Positions 26,190 to 34,803 of a stretch of 64,000 bases of DNA are shown here, piece after piece (the first letter of the stretch is position 1; the number at the start of each line of letters is the position of its first letter). The stretch lies in assembly GCF_000519045.1 (NCBI RefSeq), contig NZ_KI912532.1:2046001-2110000 (forward strand), read 5' to 3'. Position numbers and translations under genes: made by a program. This DNA comes from Dechloromonas agitata is5. GTDB lineage: Bacteria; Pseudomonadota; Gammaproteobacteria; Burkholderiales; Rhodocyclaceae. The notes under the pieces were generated by a model. The model searched no databases and was not told where the DNA came from. It saw nothing but the letters and a program-made list of their open reading frames with translations.

Positions 26190-26597
26190 ATGCGTGGCTT
26201 AGTTGGAAAAAATTCAGGCTTTACTCTGATCGAACTGATGATTGCGGTTGCGATTGTCGCTATCTTGGCGTCGATCGCTTTGCCGTCCTATCAGGATTAC
26301 GTGCGTCGGGGGCGTATTCCGGAGGCGACCTCCGGGCTGGGCCAAGGGCGGGTCGTCATGGAGCAGTGGTTCCAAGATAACCGGACTTACGTTGGGGCTC
26401 GGTGCCCAGGCGCAACGCAGAGTTTTGGCTTTGTATGCAATCCCCAGACGGCAGATACATTTACGATCACTGCCACTGGTATCGGTACGATGGCTGGCTT
26501 CACTTATACCATCGATCAAGCAGGTGCGATGACCTCGGCAACTCCGTGGGGTAATGGGGCGACCTGCTGGATTGCTCGTCGAGGTGATGCGTGTTGA
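26190..26597 (+). CDS. pilE: Type IV minor pilin PilE
   Basis: Minor pilin of 135 residues in the type IVa pilus. Prepilin peptidase should cut after the glycine in NSGFTLIELMIAVA, leaving N-methylated Phe1 and the key Glu5. The N-terminal helix continues IVAILASIALPSYQDYVRRG. The C-terminal half has four Cys (ARCPGATQ, FVCNPQ, ATCWIA and GDAC) giving the disulfide-bound D-region. A strong AAAGGAGG site precedes the ATG. It heads a six-gene minor pilin operon that ends with pilY1; the subunits prime pilus assembly at the tip. Confidence 0.9.
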   Translation: MRGLVGKNSGFTLIELMIAVAIVAILASIALPSYQDYVRRGRIPEATSGLGQGRVVMEQWFQDNRTYVGARCPGATQSFGFVCNPQTADTFTITATGIGTMAGFTYTIDQAGAMTSATPWGNGATCWIARRGDAC

Positions 26598-27142
26598 ATG
26601 ATCGTTTCCCCTTTCAGCGCGGTGTCTCGATCATCGAATCAATGATCGTAGTCGCGTTGGTTGCCATTTTGTTGATTCTTGCGCTGCCTGCGGGTAATGA
26701 ATGGCTTTCCAATTCACGTATTCGGACCGCTGGCGATGGAATGCTTGCCGGCCTCCAGTTGGCACGTGCCGAGGCTGTCCGGCGTAACGCCGTCGTTGAA
26801 TTGGAAATCACTGGAGGAAATACCGCCGGGTGGACAATTCGTGCAGGTAACGAGGTGGTTCAGTCGCGAGGAGCCGGTGAGGGTACGGGGAACGTAGTTG
26901 TTGTTACGTCACCTGGAGGGGCAACCAAAGTCAGTTTTGATGGGCTAGGGCGACGTACTGCTAATGCAGACGGGAGTGCGGCAATTAATCGCATTGCCAT
27001 TGATTTGCCGACCAGTGTTCTGCCCGCAGACCGAACAACTAACCTGGAGTTGCGCATCGGTGTGGGTGGCCAGGTTTTGATCTGCCTTCCTGATGTGGAA
27101 GGTAGGCTCAATGCGCAGGATGTACGCAAATGTCAAAATTAG
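26591..27142 (+). CDS. fimT: Minor pilin FimT/GspH-type
   Basis: Minor pilin of 183 residues related to FimT/FimU and GspH. The class III signal is RGVSIIESMIVVALVAILL, with cleavage after Gly and Glu5 in place. The GspH domain follows, with LARAEAVRRNAVVELEITGG and VSFDGLGRR. I start at the GTG at 26591, which overlaps the pilE stop and has GAGGTGAT upstream; a TTG three bases later is also possible. It probably joins the tip complex, and FimT-type pilins in some species bind DNA during natural transformation. Confidence 0.85.
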   Translation: MLNDRFPFQRGVSIIESMIVVALVAILLILALPAGNEWLSNSRIRTAGDGMLAGLQLARAEAVRRNAVVELEITGGNTAGWTIRAGNEVVQSRGAGEGTGNVVVVTSPGGATKVSFDGLGRRTANADGSAAINRIAIDLPTSVLPADRTTNLELRIGVGGQVLICLPDVEGRLNAQDVRKCQN

Positions 27143-27504
27143 CAAATATTCCTTGCCGTGGACAACAAGGTGTCGCATTACTTGAGGCACTAATCGCGGT
27201 GCTGATTTTCTCCATCGGCATTCTCGCCGTTATTGGCCTACAGGCGACATCCGTTCGCTTGACAACAGATGCTAAATACCGAGCTGATGCCAGCTTTCTG
27301 GCCAATCAGGCTTTGGGGCGTGTTTGGGCTGATCCGGGTAATTTGGCCGCTTATGTCGAAGCTGACACTGCGCTTGCAGGTTTGCCTGGTGGAAAACGCA
27401 AGGTAGAGGTTGTGGGTGACCGCGTTACGGTGACGATTACGTGGCAGCTACCGGGTGGTGATGCTCACAATTTTGTTGTGTCGGGGTACGTCAATGTCAA
27501 CTGA
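27130..27504 (+). CDS. pilV: Minor pilin PilV
   Basis: Minor pilin of 124 residues. The prepilin motif QQGVALLEALIAVLIFSIGIL has Glu5 after the predicted cleavage. LQATSVRLTTDAKYRADASF and ANQALGRVWADPG match the PilV family. It overlaps fimT by 13 bases and pilW by 11 bases. The mature part is short, ending in a beta-rich segment (KVEVVGDRVTVTITWQLPG). It is expected to bridge pilin and PilY1 in the priming complex. Confidence 0.87.
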   Translation: MSKLANIPCRGQQGVALLEALIAVLIFSIGILAVIGLQATSVRLTTDAKYRADASFLANQALGRVWADPGNLAAYVEADTALAGLPGGKRKVEVVGDRVTVTITWQLPGGDAHNFVVSGYVNVN

Positions 27505-28624
27505 ACGCGCTGTCAGAAAGAGTCTCATTGAAAGTGGTTTTGGCCTCGTCGAATTGATGGTGGCATTGGTTATTGGATTGGTCTCGACGCTGGTTATTCA
27601 ACAAGTACTGACAGCATTTGAAGGCCAGAAGCGTACAAGTACGAGTGGAACAGATGCACAAATCAATGGATCGGTAGCGTTGTACACCGTGGAGCAGGCA
27701 ATTCGTCAGGCTGGCTATGGTTTGTATGGGGCAGATGGTAAGTTACTGTGCCCGTTGGGGATCAATATATTTTATGATGGTGTTGTTAAGTCGAATGGTG
27801 GGCTAGATTTTTCCGTTCCAGTAATCATAAGGCCTGGGCAAGGTGCAAGGGGGTCGGATGTAATTCAAACCTTGTTCTCGGATAGTGATTTTGGTTCCAT
27901 TCCGACAACTGTCGTCAAAAAAATGCCAACGCCGTCTGCAGAAATCACCGCCAGTGGCAATGGTGGCCTTAAGCAAACAGACACGTTTGTAGTAGCTGGA
28001 AAAAATGGCAGCAAGGTCTGCACCCTCATGCAGATGTCGCAGGATCCGCAGAAAACAGGTAATGGATGGAATTTGCAGCATAATTCCGGACAGTATTTAT
28101 ATAACCCCGCCAACCCGTCAAATGTATTTACTAATGCACCCGAATATACGATTGGTGATGTTGTTGTAAATATGGGGGCGTTTGCCCAGCAGTATTTTTT
28201 AATCCCAAATAACGCTGGTTGTAATCGCAGTTTGTCGGTGGGAGGAGCAACTGCTCCGATTGCTTTTAATACGTGCGATCCAGTTCCTCTCGTTGATCAA
28301 ATTGTTTTTATGGCGGCGCAGTACGGAATTTCGCCAGCCGGGAGTACTCAGGTTAGCGAGTGGAGAAGTGCTAGTAACTTCGATATTCTCGCTGATCCCA
28401 AAACGACCGTTCCTCGCGTGCGAGCAATACGTTTGGCCATCGTGGCGCGGAGCACTCAGTTTGAAAAGGAAGAGGTCAGCCCGGCAGCAATCACACTTTG
28501 GGAGGCTGGGTTGCCAGGTGATCCTCCCCCTGTCTTCAATATCGACGCGGACGGCCGACATTACCGTTATAAGGTCTATTCGACCATCGTTCCAATTCGT
28601 AACGTGATTTGGGGGGGCGTATGA
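27494..28624 (+). CDS. pilW: Minor pilin PilW
   Basis: Minor pilin of 376 residues. The prepilin sequence is ESGFGLVELMVALVIGLVST with Glu5, followed by the PilW domain. The gene is visibly AT-richer than the average of the window. The ATG at 27494 is inside the pilV end; the longer frame from 27455 is not used. Cysteines in LLCPLGI, KVCTLMQM, AGCNRSL and NTCDPVP may form disulfides. It should act with PilV, PilX and PilY1 at the pilus tip. Confidence 0.85.
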   Translation: MSTERAVRKSLIESGFGLVELMVALVIGLVSTLVIQQVLTAFEGQKRTSTSGTDAQINGSVALYTVEQAIRQAGYGLYGADGKLLCPLGINIFYDGVVKSNGGLDFSVPVIIRPGQGARGSDVIQTLFSDSDFGSIPTTVVKKMPTPSAEITASGNGGLKQTDTFVVAGKNGSKVCTLMQMSQDPQKTGNGWNLQHNSGQYLYNPANPSNVFTNAPEYTIGDVVVNMGAFAQQYFLIPNNAGCNRSLSVGGATAPIAFNTCDPVPLVDQIVFMAAQYGISPAGSTQVSEWRSASNFDILADPKTTVPRVRAIRLAIVARSTQFEKEEVSPAAITLWEAGLPGDPPPVFNIDADGRHYRYKVYSTIVPIRNVIWGGV

Positions 28625-29259
28625 GACAGCGGTTAAATGCATCCCTGTATCCTGGAAGGCAATCGGGTGTGGTTTTGCTGGTGGCGCTAATTGCACTGGT
28701 CGCTATCACGTTGGCCGGTTTGGCTTTGCGCCGTTCCGTCGATACGGGAATTGTCATCGCCGGTAATCTCGCCTTCAAGCAGGCGACGACGCAGGCTGGG
28801 GATGCAGGAACGGAGGCTGCGATTACCTGGCTTCAGAACAACGCAGGCAACTTGAATACTGATTCGCCAGGCAATGGTTACTACGCGACATGGATGGAGA
28901 ATTGTGATCTCACGGGCAACATGACAGCTGCCGTTGATGACTCAGTCAAGTGGTCGGCTACCGATGCTGGGGGGTGTGGAATGGTAGCTGTGGGGGTTCA
29001 GGCCAATAGATTGCCCGCTGGCTATGAGGCACGATATGTCATTAACCGCGGGTGCAGTGCAGCCCTCCCGGCAAATGACCCAACCAATTCATGCTCTGCT
29101 TTCCAGTCGAGTTCAGCCGGTGGCGGCAGTACCAAGGGTGGACCGTCATACGGTCAGTTGGGTTTGGGCGGTTCTGCGCAGCAATATTACCGGATAACAA
29201 CCCGTGTGACAGGGCCTCGAAATACGATTGCGTTTGTTCAGGCTACGGTCGTTTTCTGA
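28621..29259 (+). CDS. pilX: Minor pilin PilX
   Basis: Minor pilin of 212 residues (PilX/GspK-like). The prepilin segment RQSGVVLLVALIALVAITLA has a nonpolar residue where Glu5 normally stands, as in GspK-type pilins that sit at the very tip. The family continuation LAGLALRRSVDTGIVIAGNL is clear. Several Cys are present in the C-terminal half (NCDLTG, GGCGMVA, RGCSAA, NSCSAF). The ATG overlaps the pilW stop in an ATGA arrangement. It should nucleate the pilus with PilY1, which follows. Confidence 0.86.
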   Translation: MRQRLNASLYPGRQSGVVLLVALIALVAITLAGLALRRSVDTGIVIAGNLAFKQATTQAGDAGTEAAITWLQNNAGNLNTDSPGNGYYATWMENCDLTGNMTAAVDDSVKWSATDAGGCGMVAVGVQANRLPAGYEARYVINRGCSAALPANDPTNSCSAFQSSSAGGGSTKGGPSYGQLGLGGSAQQYYRITTRVTGPRNTIAFVQATVVF

Positions 29260-29276
29260 TGGCGAAGGAGGCTATT

Positions 29277-32200
29277 GTGAAAAGAATTAATTTGCTAGGT
29301 ATTTGGGCTGCTTCATTGTTGTTCGGTGGAAGCGTTGCCGCCGCAGTCCCGGATCTGGCTGATAAACCTCTGGCGAGCGGTACGAGCGGCGAGGTAAAGC
29401 CGAATGTCATGTTTATTCTCGATGACTCCGGGAGTATGGGCTGGACCCATCTGCCAGATCATGTGCGGAGCTTGCGCACAGATTATGGGTATAAATCACC
29501 CCAGTGCAATGGTATTTACTATAACCCGAGTGTTGTCTACAAGGCGCCAGTTAAGGCGGATGGAACGAGCTATCCGGATGTCGATTTTTACAATGCACCG
29601 TATGATGGTTTTGATTCCAGTTCTGTTAAGAAAAATCTGTCCTCAGAGTTCCGCGCTTATGATAATGATACAAGCTACGGTGGTGGAAGCGACGCGGAGC
29701 AGGCTGCCTATTATTACTCATATTCTGGAAGCCAGGCTGCGCTCTCTTATACGTACGATGCTTCTGGTAATGTTCAAACGACTACGACGTTTTATAAAGA
29801 GTGTACTAGCTCGATTGGAGATACACCGGGTAAGAATGTTTTTACAAAAGTAACGGTTGGTGCTGGGGAGAGGCAGAATTTCGCGAATTGGTATAGTTAT
29901 TATCGTGTGCGAATTTATTCGGCAAAAACTGCTTTGGGAAGAGCAGTTGCGAGTTTGTCGGAGCCATCGAAATATCGCTTGGGTTACACCACGCATAGTT
30001 ATACCGGAACAAATAGTACAAGCAATGAATTTCAAAAGGTAAATGATTTTTGCAGCGCTTCTGACGGTTGCACACAGCGCATATATTTCTATAGCAAGCT
30101 TTACGGAGCGTCGGCATCCGGCGGCACCCCGTTGCGAGCTGCCCTTTCCAAAGTAGGCAAGATGTATGCAGGAAAATTGCTCACGGGGGCTGATGATCCG
30201 ATGCAGTATTCCTGCCAGCAAAATTTCACGATCTTGGCGACCGATGGTTTTTGGAATGGTGATGCGGGTTACAAGCTGGACAATGGTGGTATCGGTAATC
30301 AGGATGGTGGAACGACGGCACGCCCGATGCTGGATGGCCTGAACAAGAGCGATACCTTGGCTGATGTGGCCATGTACTATTACCAGACTGATCTTCGTGA
30401 TACAGCGTTGGGAAACTGTACCGGGGCTTTAGGTAAGGATGTTTGCGAAAACAATGTGCCGGGTGCCGGCCTTGACAAAGCGTCTACGCAGCACATGACC
30501 ACTTTCACATTGGGTCTGGGAATCGATGGCTCATTGAAATATTGTGAAAATTACGAGGCAGGTGGTTGTGCAGATTATGTTGCACTGACTCAAGGTACGA
30601 AGAATTGGCCAGATCCCACCGATAACGAGGATTTACACCGCGTGGATGATCTTTGGCATGCGGCAGTGAATGGCCGAGGCAAATATTTCAGTGCCAAATC
30701 ACCGGAATCCCTGGCTAGCGGCGTCCAGAAAGCACTGGCTGGTGTATCTGCCCGCACTGCCTCTGCAGCGGCGGCCGCTACTTCCAATCTGGAGCCGGTG
30801 GCTGGCGATAACTACGCCTATGTAGCTATGTACACCACGGTGGATTGGGATGGGGATATCGAGGCGAGGGAAATTGATCTTTCCGTTGGTACCGTCTCGG
30901 AAATCGCTATGTGGTCGGCCAAAGCGAAGCTTGGGCAACTGGTTTCGGCAAGCGCTGATAGTCGCAATATTTATTTCAACAAAAGCGGCACACTTAGGCC
31001 ATTCAATGCGACGAATCTGACGACTCAGATTGCCTCAAAATATTTCGAGCCGGGGTTGACCAATCCGAATGGTGCGCTCTCTCAGTATTCTGCACTTTCC
31101 CCAACCGATCAGGCGCTTGCGACGCAAGAGAGTGTAATTAACTACTTACGAGGCTGGTCACAATATGAGGATGAGACTAGCAACACATACAAGCTCTATC
31201 GCGACCGGAAACATGCACTTGGCGATATCGTGAATGCGGCGCCGGTTTTTATGAGCAAACCGCCATTTGGCTACACAGACAGCAATTACGCAGCGTTCGC
31301 CGAAAACAATAAGACTAGACAGTCAGTTGTTTACGCGGGTGGCAATGATGGGATGCTTCACGCATTCAATGGCGATACTGGTGTTGAAATGTGGGCCTTT
31401 GTGCCTTCTGCGGTAATTCCCAATCTGTACAAATTGGCAGATAAGAGCTATGGAACGAATCATCGTTTCTATGTTGATGGACCTATCACTGTTGGTGACG
31501 TTTGCCTGGCAACGACCTGTGCCGCTAATCAATGGAAAACGATGTTGGTTGGTGGCTTAGGTAAAGGTGGGCGTTCATATTACGCATTGGATGTCACCAA
31601 TCCCTCATCGCCGGCGCTTTTGTGGGAGTTCACCAACCCGAATTTGGGGTATAGCTTCGGCAATGCCCTGATTACAAAACTCAATGGTACTTGGGTGGTG
31701 ATCGTTGCCTCGGGATATGACAACGGAGTTGGGGATGGAAAGGGGCATTTGTTCGTGTTGGATGCGAGGGATGGCAGCATTCTCGCTGACATTGTGACTG
31801 ATAACTCGGTGACAGACCCGGCTCTTAGCGGGATAGCCAAGATCAATAGCTGGGTTGACAATGGCAACCTAGATAACTCGACGCGTTATGTGTATGGCGG
31901 TGATTTGTCGGGCAATTTGTGGCGCTTCGATATCGAGGCAAGAACCGCTGCAAAGTTGGCGATTCTTGGCGGGGTTGCGCCCGTGGGTGTGCAATCCATA
32001 ACGACTAAGCCTGAACTTGCGGAGGTCTCCGTGGCAGGTATTCCGACCCGACTTGTCATGGTGGGTACTGGCAGGTATTTAGGTACAACAGATGTGGGCT
32101 CCAAGGATAGGATGTCATTCTATGTACTCAAGGAGGACTTGACGTCTACTTACGGGCTGGTCCGTTCGGATCCTAGAATGGTTGAACAACAGTTGACTGG

Positions 32201-32624
32201 TACGGTTGGTTCGCGCCAATTGACATACACTGAAATGCTTTCTACCAATATCGGCTGGTATATGGACTTTGATGCCGAGGATGGTGAACGCGTTAACGTT
32301 GATCCGAAATATCAGGTTGGATGGTTGGCCTTGCCGACCAATGTGCCCAATCCAAATGTCTGCAATATTGGCGGCACAAGTTGGTTGTACTTCTTGAATC
32401 CGTGGCCAACCAAGTCCGTCGCCGCGTCGACAGCGGAGTTGGTCAACATCGGCAATTCCTTGATCGTGGGTATTAACACGATCAGACTTCCGACCGGTAA
32501 AGTGGTAACCATCGTTACAACGTCTGATGCTAAGTATCCTGTAGTTGGGAATCCGTCAGCTCCCCCTGCTGGTAGCCTGAAGCGTGTAAATTGGCGGACA
32601 CTGACAACTGAGAAGAGAAAGTAA
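29277..32624 (+). CDS. pilY1: Pilus tip adhesin/assembly factor PilY1
   Basis: Large secreted tip protein that promotes pilus extension, adhesion and surface sensing. From the GTG at 29277, which has AAGGAGG five bases upstream, it is 1115 residues; an in-frame ATG at 29259 overlaps the pilX stop but lacks a ribosome site. A signal peptide (LLGIWAASLLFGGSVAAA) leads to a von Willebrand A-like region with the metal site FILDDSGSM. The C-terminal PilY1 beta-propeller has VYAGGNDGMLHAFNGDTG, a probable calcium loop SWVDNGNLDNSTRYVYGG and DLSGNLWRFDI. The N-terminal third is AT-rich with Tyr/Ser-rich stretches, suggesting a diversifying adhesin part. Confidence 0.9.
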   Translation: MKRINLLGIWAASLLFGGSVAAAVPDLADKPLASGTSGEVKPNVMFILDDSGSMGWTHLPDHVRSLRTDYGYKSPQCNGIYYNPSVVYKAPVKADGTSYPDVDFYNAPYDGFDSSSVKKNLSSEFRAYDNDTSYGGGSDAEQAAYYYSYSGSQAALSYTYDASGNVQTTTTFYKECTSSIGDTPGKNVFTKVTVGAGERQNFANWYSYYRVRIYSAKTALGRAVASLSEPSKYRLGYTTHSYTGTNSTSNEFQKVNDFCSASDGCTQRIYFYSKLYGASASGGTPLRAALSKVGKMYAGKLLTGADDPMQYSCQQNFTILATDGFWNGDAGYKLDNGGIGNQDGGTTARPMLDGLNKSDTLADVAMYYYQTDLRDTALGNCTGALGKDVCENNVPGAGLDKASTQHMTTFTLGLGIDGSLKYCENYEAGGCADYVALTQGTKNWPDPTDNEDLHRVDDLWHAAVNGRGKYFSAKSPESLASGVQKALAGVSARTASAAAAATSNLEPVAGDNYAYVAMYTTVDWDGDIEAREIDLSVGTVSEIAMWSAKAKLGQLVSASADSRNIYFNKSGTLRPFNATNLTTQIASKYFEPGLTNPNGALSQYSALSPTDQALATQESVINYLRGWSQYEDETSNTYKLYRDRKHALGDIVNAAPVFMSKPPFGYTDSNYAAFAENNKTRQSVVYAGGNDGMLHAFNGDTGVEMWAFVPSAVIPNLYKLADKSYGTNHRFYVDGPITVGDVCLATTCAANQWKTMLVGGLGKGGRSYYALDVTNPSSPALLWEFTNPNLGYSFGNALITKLNGTWVVIVASGYDNGVGDGKGHLFVLDARDGSILADIVTDNSVTDPALSGIAKINSWVDNGNLDNSTRYVYGGDLSGNLWRFDIEARTAAKLAILGGVAPVGVQSITTKPELAEVSVAGIPTRLVMVGTGRYLGTTDVGSKDRMSFYVLKEDLTSTYGLVRSDPRMVEQQLTGTVGSRQLTYTEMLSTNIGWYMDFDAEDGERVNVDPKYQVGWLALPTNVPNPNVCNIGGTSWLYFLNPWPTKSVAASTAELVNIGNSLIVGINTIRLPTGKVVTIVTTSDAKYPVVGNPSAPPAGSLKRVNWRTLTTEKRK

Positions 32625-32662
32625 TGACTCCCTGGCAAGGTGTGTCCAATCCGAAATTTCAC

Positions 32663-32691
32663 TTGGTTAACGATTGAGTTTCTGGTATAGT
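32663..32691 (+). promoter_or_regulatory. rpsT: Sigma-70 promoter for rpsT
   Basis: TTGGTT at 32663-32668 and TATAGT at 32686-32691 are 17 bp apart, a good -35/-10 pair. Transcription would begin about 29 bp before the rpsT start. It lies at the right edge of the AT-rich pilin region. Confidence 0.65.
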
Positions 32692-32726
32692 CGCACCTTT
32701 GTTTTTCCCGACTTCATAGGTTTCCA

Positions 32727-32996
32727 ATGGCCAATAGCGCACAAGCCCGCAAGCGCGCCCGTCAAGCTGACAAGCAGCGCTCCCACAACGCCAGCCTGCG
32801 TTCGACCCTGCGCACCGCGATCAAGCGCGTGCGTCAGGCGATTGATGCTGGTGACAAAGCCGCCGCTCAGGGCGTCTTCCAGCAATCCGTCGCAGTGCTC
32901 GACCGCATCGCCGACAAGAAGATCATCCACAAGAACAAGGCTTCTCGCACCAAGAGCCGCCTATCTGCTCAGATCAAGGCGCTGGCTGCTGCCTGA
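32727..32996 (+). CDS. rpsT: 30S ribosomal protein S20
   Basis: The 89-residue basic protein binds 16S rRNA in the small subunit. [20 protein letters not shown] opens it, [11 protein letters not shown] and [17 protein letters not shown] follow, all classic S20. It is transcribed singly: a sigma-70 promoter lies just upstream and a strong terminator just downstream. GC-rich codons resume here after the pilin operon. Confidence 0.97.
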   Translation: MANSAQARKRARQADKQRSHNASLRSTLRTAIKRVRQAIDAGDKAAAQGVFQQSVAVLDRIADKKIIHKNKASRTKSRLSAQIKALAAA

Positions 32997-33022
32997 TCTC
33001 ACTGGGTTGATCCAATAAAAAT

Positions 33023-33046
33023 GGCGCCTCCGGGCGCCTTTTTTTA
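33023..33046 (+). terminator. Rho-independent terminator of rpsT
   Basis: GGCGCC, loop TCCG, GGCGCC, then seven or more T. It lies 27 bp after the rpsT stop and before the convergent DUF3579 gene. Confidence 0.85.
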
Positions 33047-33077
33047 TTACCTTTTTTATTGCTGTGTCGGTTTCGTT

Positions 33078-33380
33078 TCAGGGCGTTTTCTTGTCGATGG
33101 GGCAGACGCCGTCAACGATCTGCAGATCGTTATCCTGCGCGAAGTTGAGCATGAAGCGGTAGGCCATGGGTTCCAGTTCGCCGAGGCGGCCATCTACGAA
33201 TACGGCTTTTTCCCCGTTATAGTCGCCGGGGCCCACGTAGGGTGAGTACTTCATCTTGCGTTCCGCGCCAAAGGCGGACATGACGCCGCACAGGCGCTCG
33301 GCCCAGTCGCTGGGGCGAAACTTTCGTCCTTCCTTGGTGAGGCCAACAATGATGAATGTGGTCGATTCTAGGTTTGTCAT
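33078..33380 (-). CDS. DUF3579 family protein
   Basis: The 100-residue cytoplasmic protein of the DUF3579 family is common in betaproteobacteria and has unknown function. FIIVGLTKEGRKFRPSDWAE is the family opening, RLCGVMSAFGAERKMKYSPY follows, and AYRFMLNFAQDNDLQIVDG closes the domain. No signal, membrane helix or catalytic motif is visible. It converges on rpsT and diverges from argD. The 248 bp between its start and argD hold only an AT-rich leader and a terminator hairpin. Confidence 0.88.
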   Translation of the reverse strand: MTNLESTTFIIVGLTKEGRKFRPSDWAERLCGVMSAFGAERKMKYSPYVGPGDYNGEKAVFVDGRLGELEPMAYRFMLNFAQDNDLQIVDGVCPIDKKTP

Positions 33381-33587
33381 TGTTCTACTCTGCGTTTGCG
33401 GGCGGTACGACCTTGCGTGGGCGCATTCTAGCAGAAGCGGTTGCGCTTTCCATAATTACGGCGCCGCTGCGGCTACTGGCGGGTCGTGCGTGGCAGGGAT
33501 CGTTCTATACACGGTCCTGTTTTTTTCATAAAATTCAGCTTTCTGCGGTTTGCAGGCGGGCACATCGCCAGTAAACAGCGGTCGTTT

Positions 33588-33610
33588 CGGCGGCGGTTGC
33601 CGCCGTTTTT
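33588..33610 (+). terminator. Terminator-like hairpin in the argD leader
   Basis: CGGCGGC, loop GGTT, GCCGCCG, then TTTTTGTTTTG. A perfect 7-bp stem followed by a T-run is a textbook intrinsic terminator, yet it lies only 18 bp before the argD start and no plus-strand gene precedes it. It may attenuate argD-argF-argG transcription or end an upstream leader RNA. Confidence 0.6.
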
Positions 33611-33628
33611 GTTTTGTGAGGTTGCCTC

Positions 33629-34801
33629 ATGTCGCATGTCATGAATACCTACGCCCGGTTGCCGGTGACTTTCAGTCATGGCAAAGGCTGCCGGATTACC
33701 GATACCGAGGGCAAGGAATACCTGGATGCCCTCTCGGGGATTGCCGTTTCCACCTTGGGCCACGCTCATCCGAGACTGGTCGACGCGATTGCGGCTCAAG
33801 CTGGGCGCATGTTGCATACCTCGAACCTCTACCGCATTCGCGAGCAGGAGCAACTTGCCGACAAGTTGTGTGAATTGTCCGGGATGCAGGAGGTGTTCTT
33901 CGGCAATTCCGGCGCCGAGGCAAATGAGGCAGCGATCAAGCTGGCACGTTTTTATGGACACAAGAAGGGCGTCGAGTTGCCGACCATTGTCGTGATGGAA
34001 AAGGCTTTCCATGGCCGTACGATGGCGACGCTGTCGGCAACCGGAAATCGCAAGACGCAGGCGGGGTTCGAGCCGCTGGTCTCCGGTTTTGTCCGGGTGC
34101 CTTATGGCGACCTCAATGCCATCCGGGCGGTGGCCGAGCACAACAAGAATATCGTCGCCGTCATGCTGGAGATCATCCAGGGCGAGGGGGGTATTCACCT
34201 GGCGGATCCAGTCTATTACCGCGGCGTGCGCGAATTGTGCGATGCCCACGACTGGATGATGATCTGCGACGAAGTGCAGTGCGGCATGGGGCGCACCGGA
34301 AAGTGGTTCGGCTATCAGCAGGCTGGCGTGTTGCCGGATGTCGCAACGCTGGCCAAGGGGCTGGCTTCCGGCGTGGCGATCGGCGCCTGTATGGCGAGTG
34401 GCAAGGCGGCAGGGCTGTTCGGCCCGGGCAACCATGGTTCGACCTTCGGCGGTAATCCGCTGGCGTCGACGGCTGCCTTGACGACGATTGCGGTCATGGA
34501 GGAGGAGGGGCTGCTCGATAACGCGGCGCGCATCGGTTCGTTGATTCGCCAGTTGTTCGGTGAGGCGCTGGCCGGTGTGGCCGGCGTGGTCGATATCCGG
34601 GGGCATGGGCTGATGATCGGCATCGAACTGGATCGCCCGTGTGGTGAGCTGGTCGGCAAGGCGCTGTCTGAGGGTTTGTTGATCAACGTGACCTCCGAAA
34701 AGATCATTCGCCTGTTGCCGCCGCTGATCTTCAGCGATGATGATGCACGGGAGCTGGTGGCGCGCACCGCGCCGCTGATCAAGGATTTCCTGGCAGCTTG
34801 A
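33629..34801 (+). CDS. argD: Acetylornithine aminotransferase
   Basis: PLP-dependent class III aminotransferase of arginine synthesis, making N-acetylornithine from the semialdehyde and glutamate. The 390 residues have GNSGAEANEAAIKLAR for phosphate binding, MICDEVQCGMGRTGKWFGYQ with the PLP-contacting Asp, and the Schiff-base lysine in ATLAKGLASG. Bifunctional use in lysine synthesis (succinyldiaminopimelate) is common for the family. The ATG at 33629 has GAGG upstream and argF starts two bases after its stop. A terminator-like hairpin sits in its leader. Confidence 0.92.
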   Translation: MSHVMNTYARLPVTFSHGKGCRITDTEGKEYLDALSGIAVSTLGHAHPRLVDAIAAQAGRMLHTSNLYRIREQEQLADKLCELSGMQEVFFGNSGAEANEAAIKLARFYGHKKGVELPTIVVMEKAFHGRTMATLSATGNRKTQAGFEPLVSGFVRVPYGDLNAIRAVAEHNKNIVAVMLEIIQGEGGIHLADPVYYRGVRELCDAHDWMMICDEVQCGMGRTGKWFGYQQAGVLPDVATLAKGLASGVAIGACMASGKAAGLFGPGNHGSTFGGNPLASTAALTTIAVMEEEGLLDNAARIGSLIRQLFGEALAGVAGVVDIRGHGLMIGIELDRPCGELVGKALSEGLLINVTSEKIIRLLPPLIFSDDDARELVARTAPLIKDFLAA

Positions 34802-34803
34802 TC

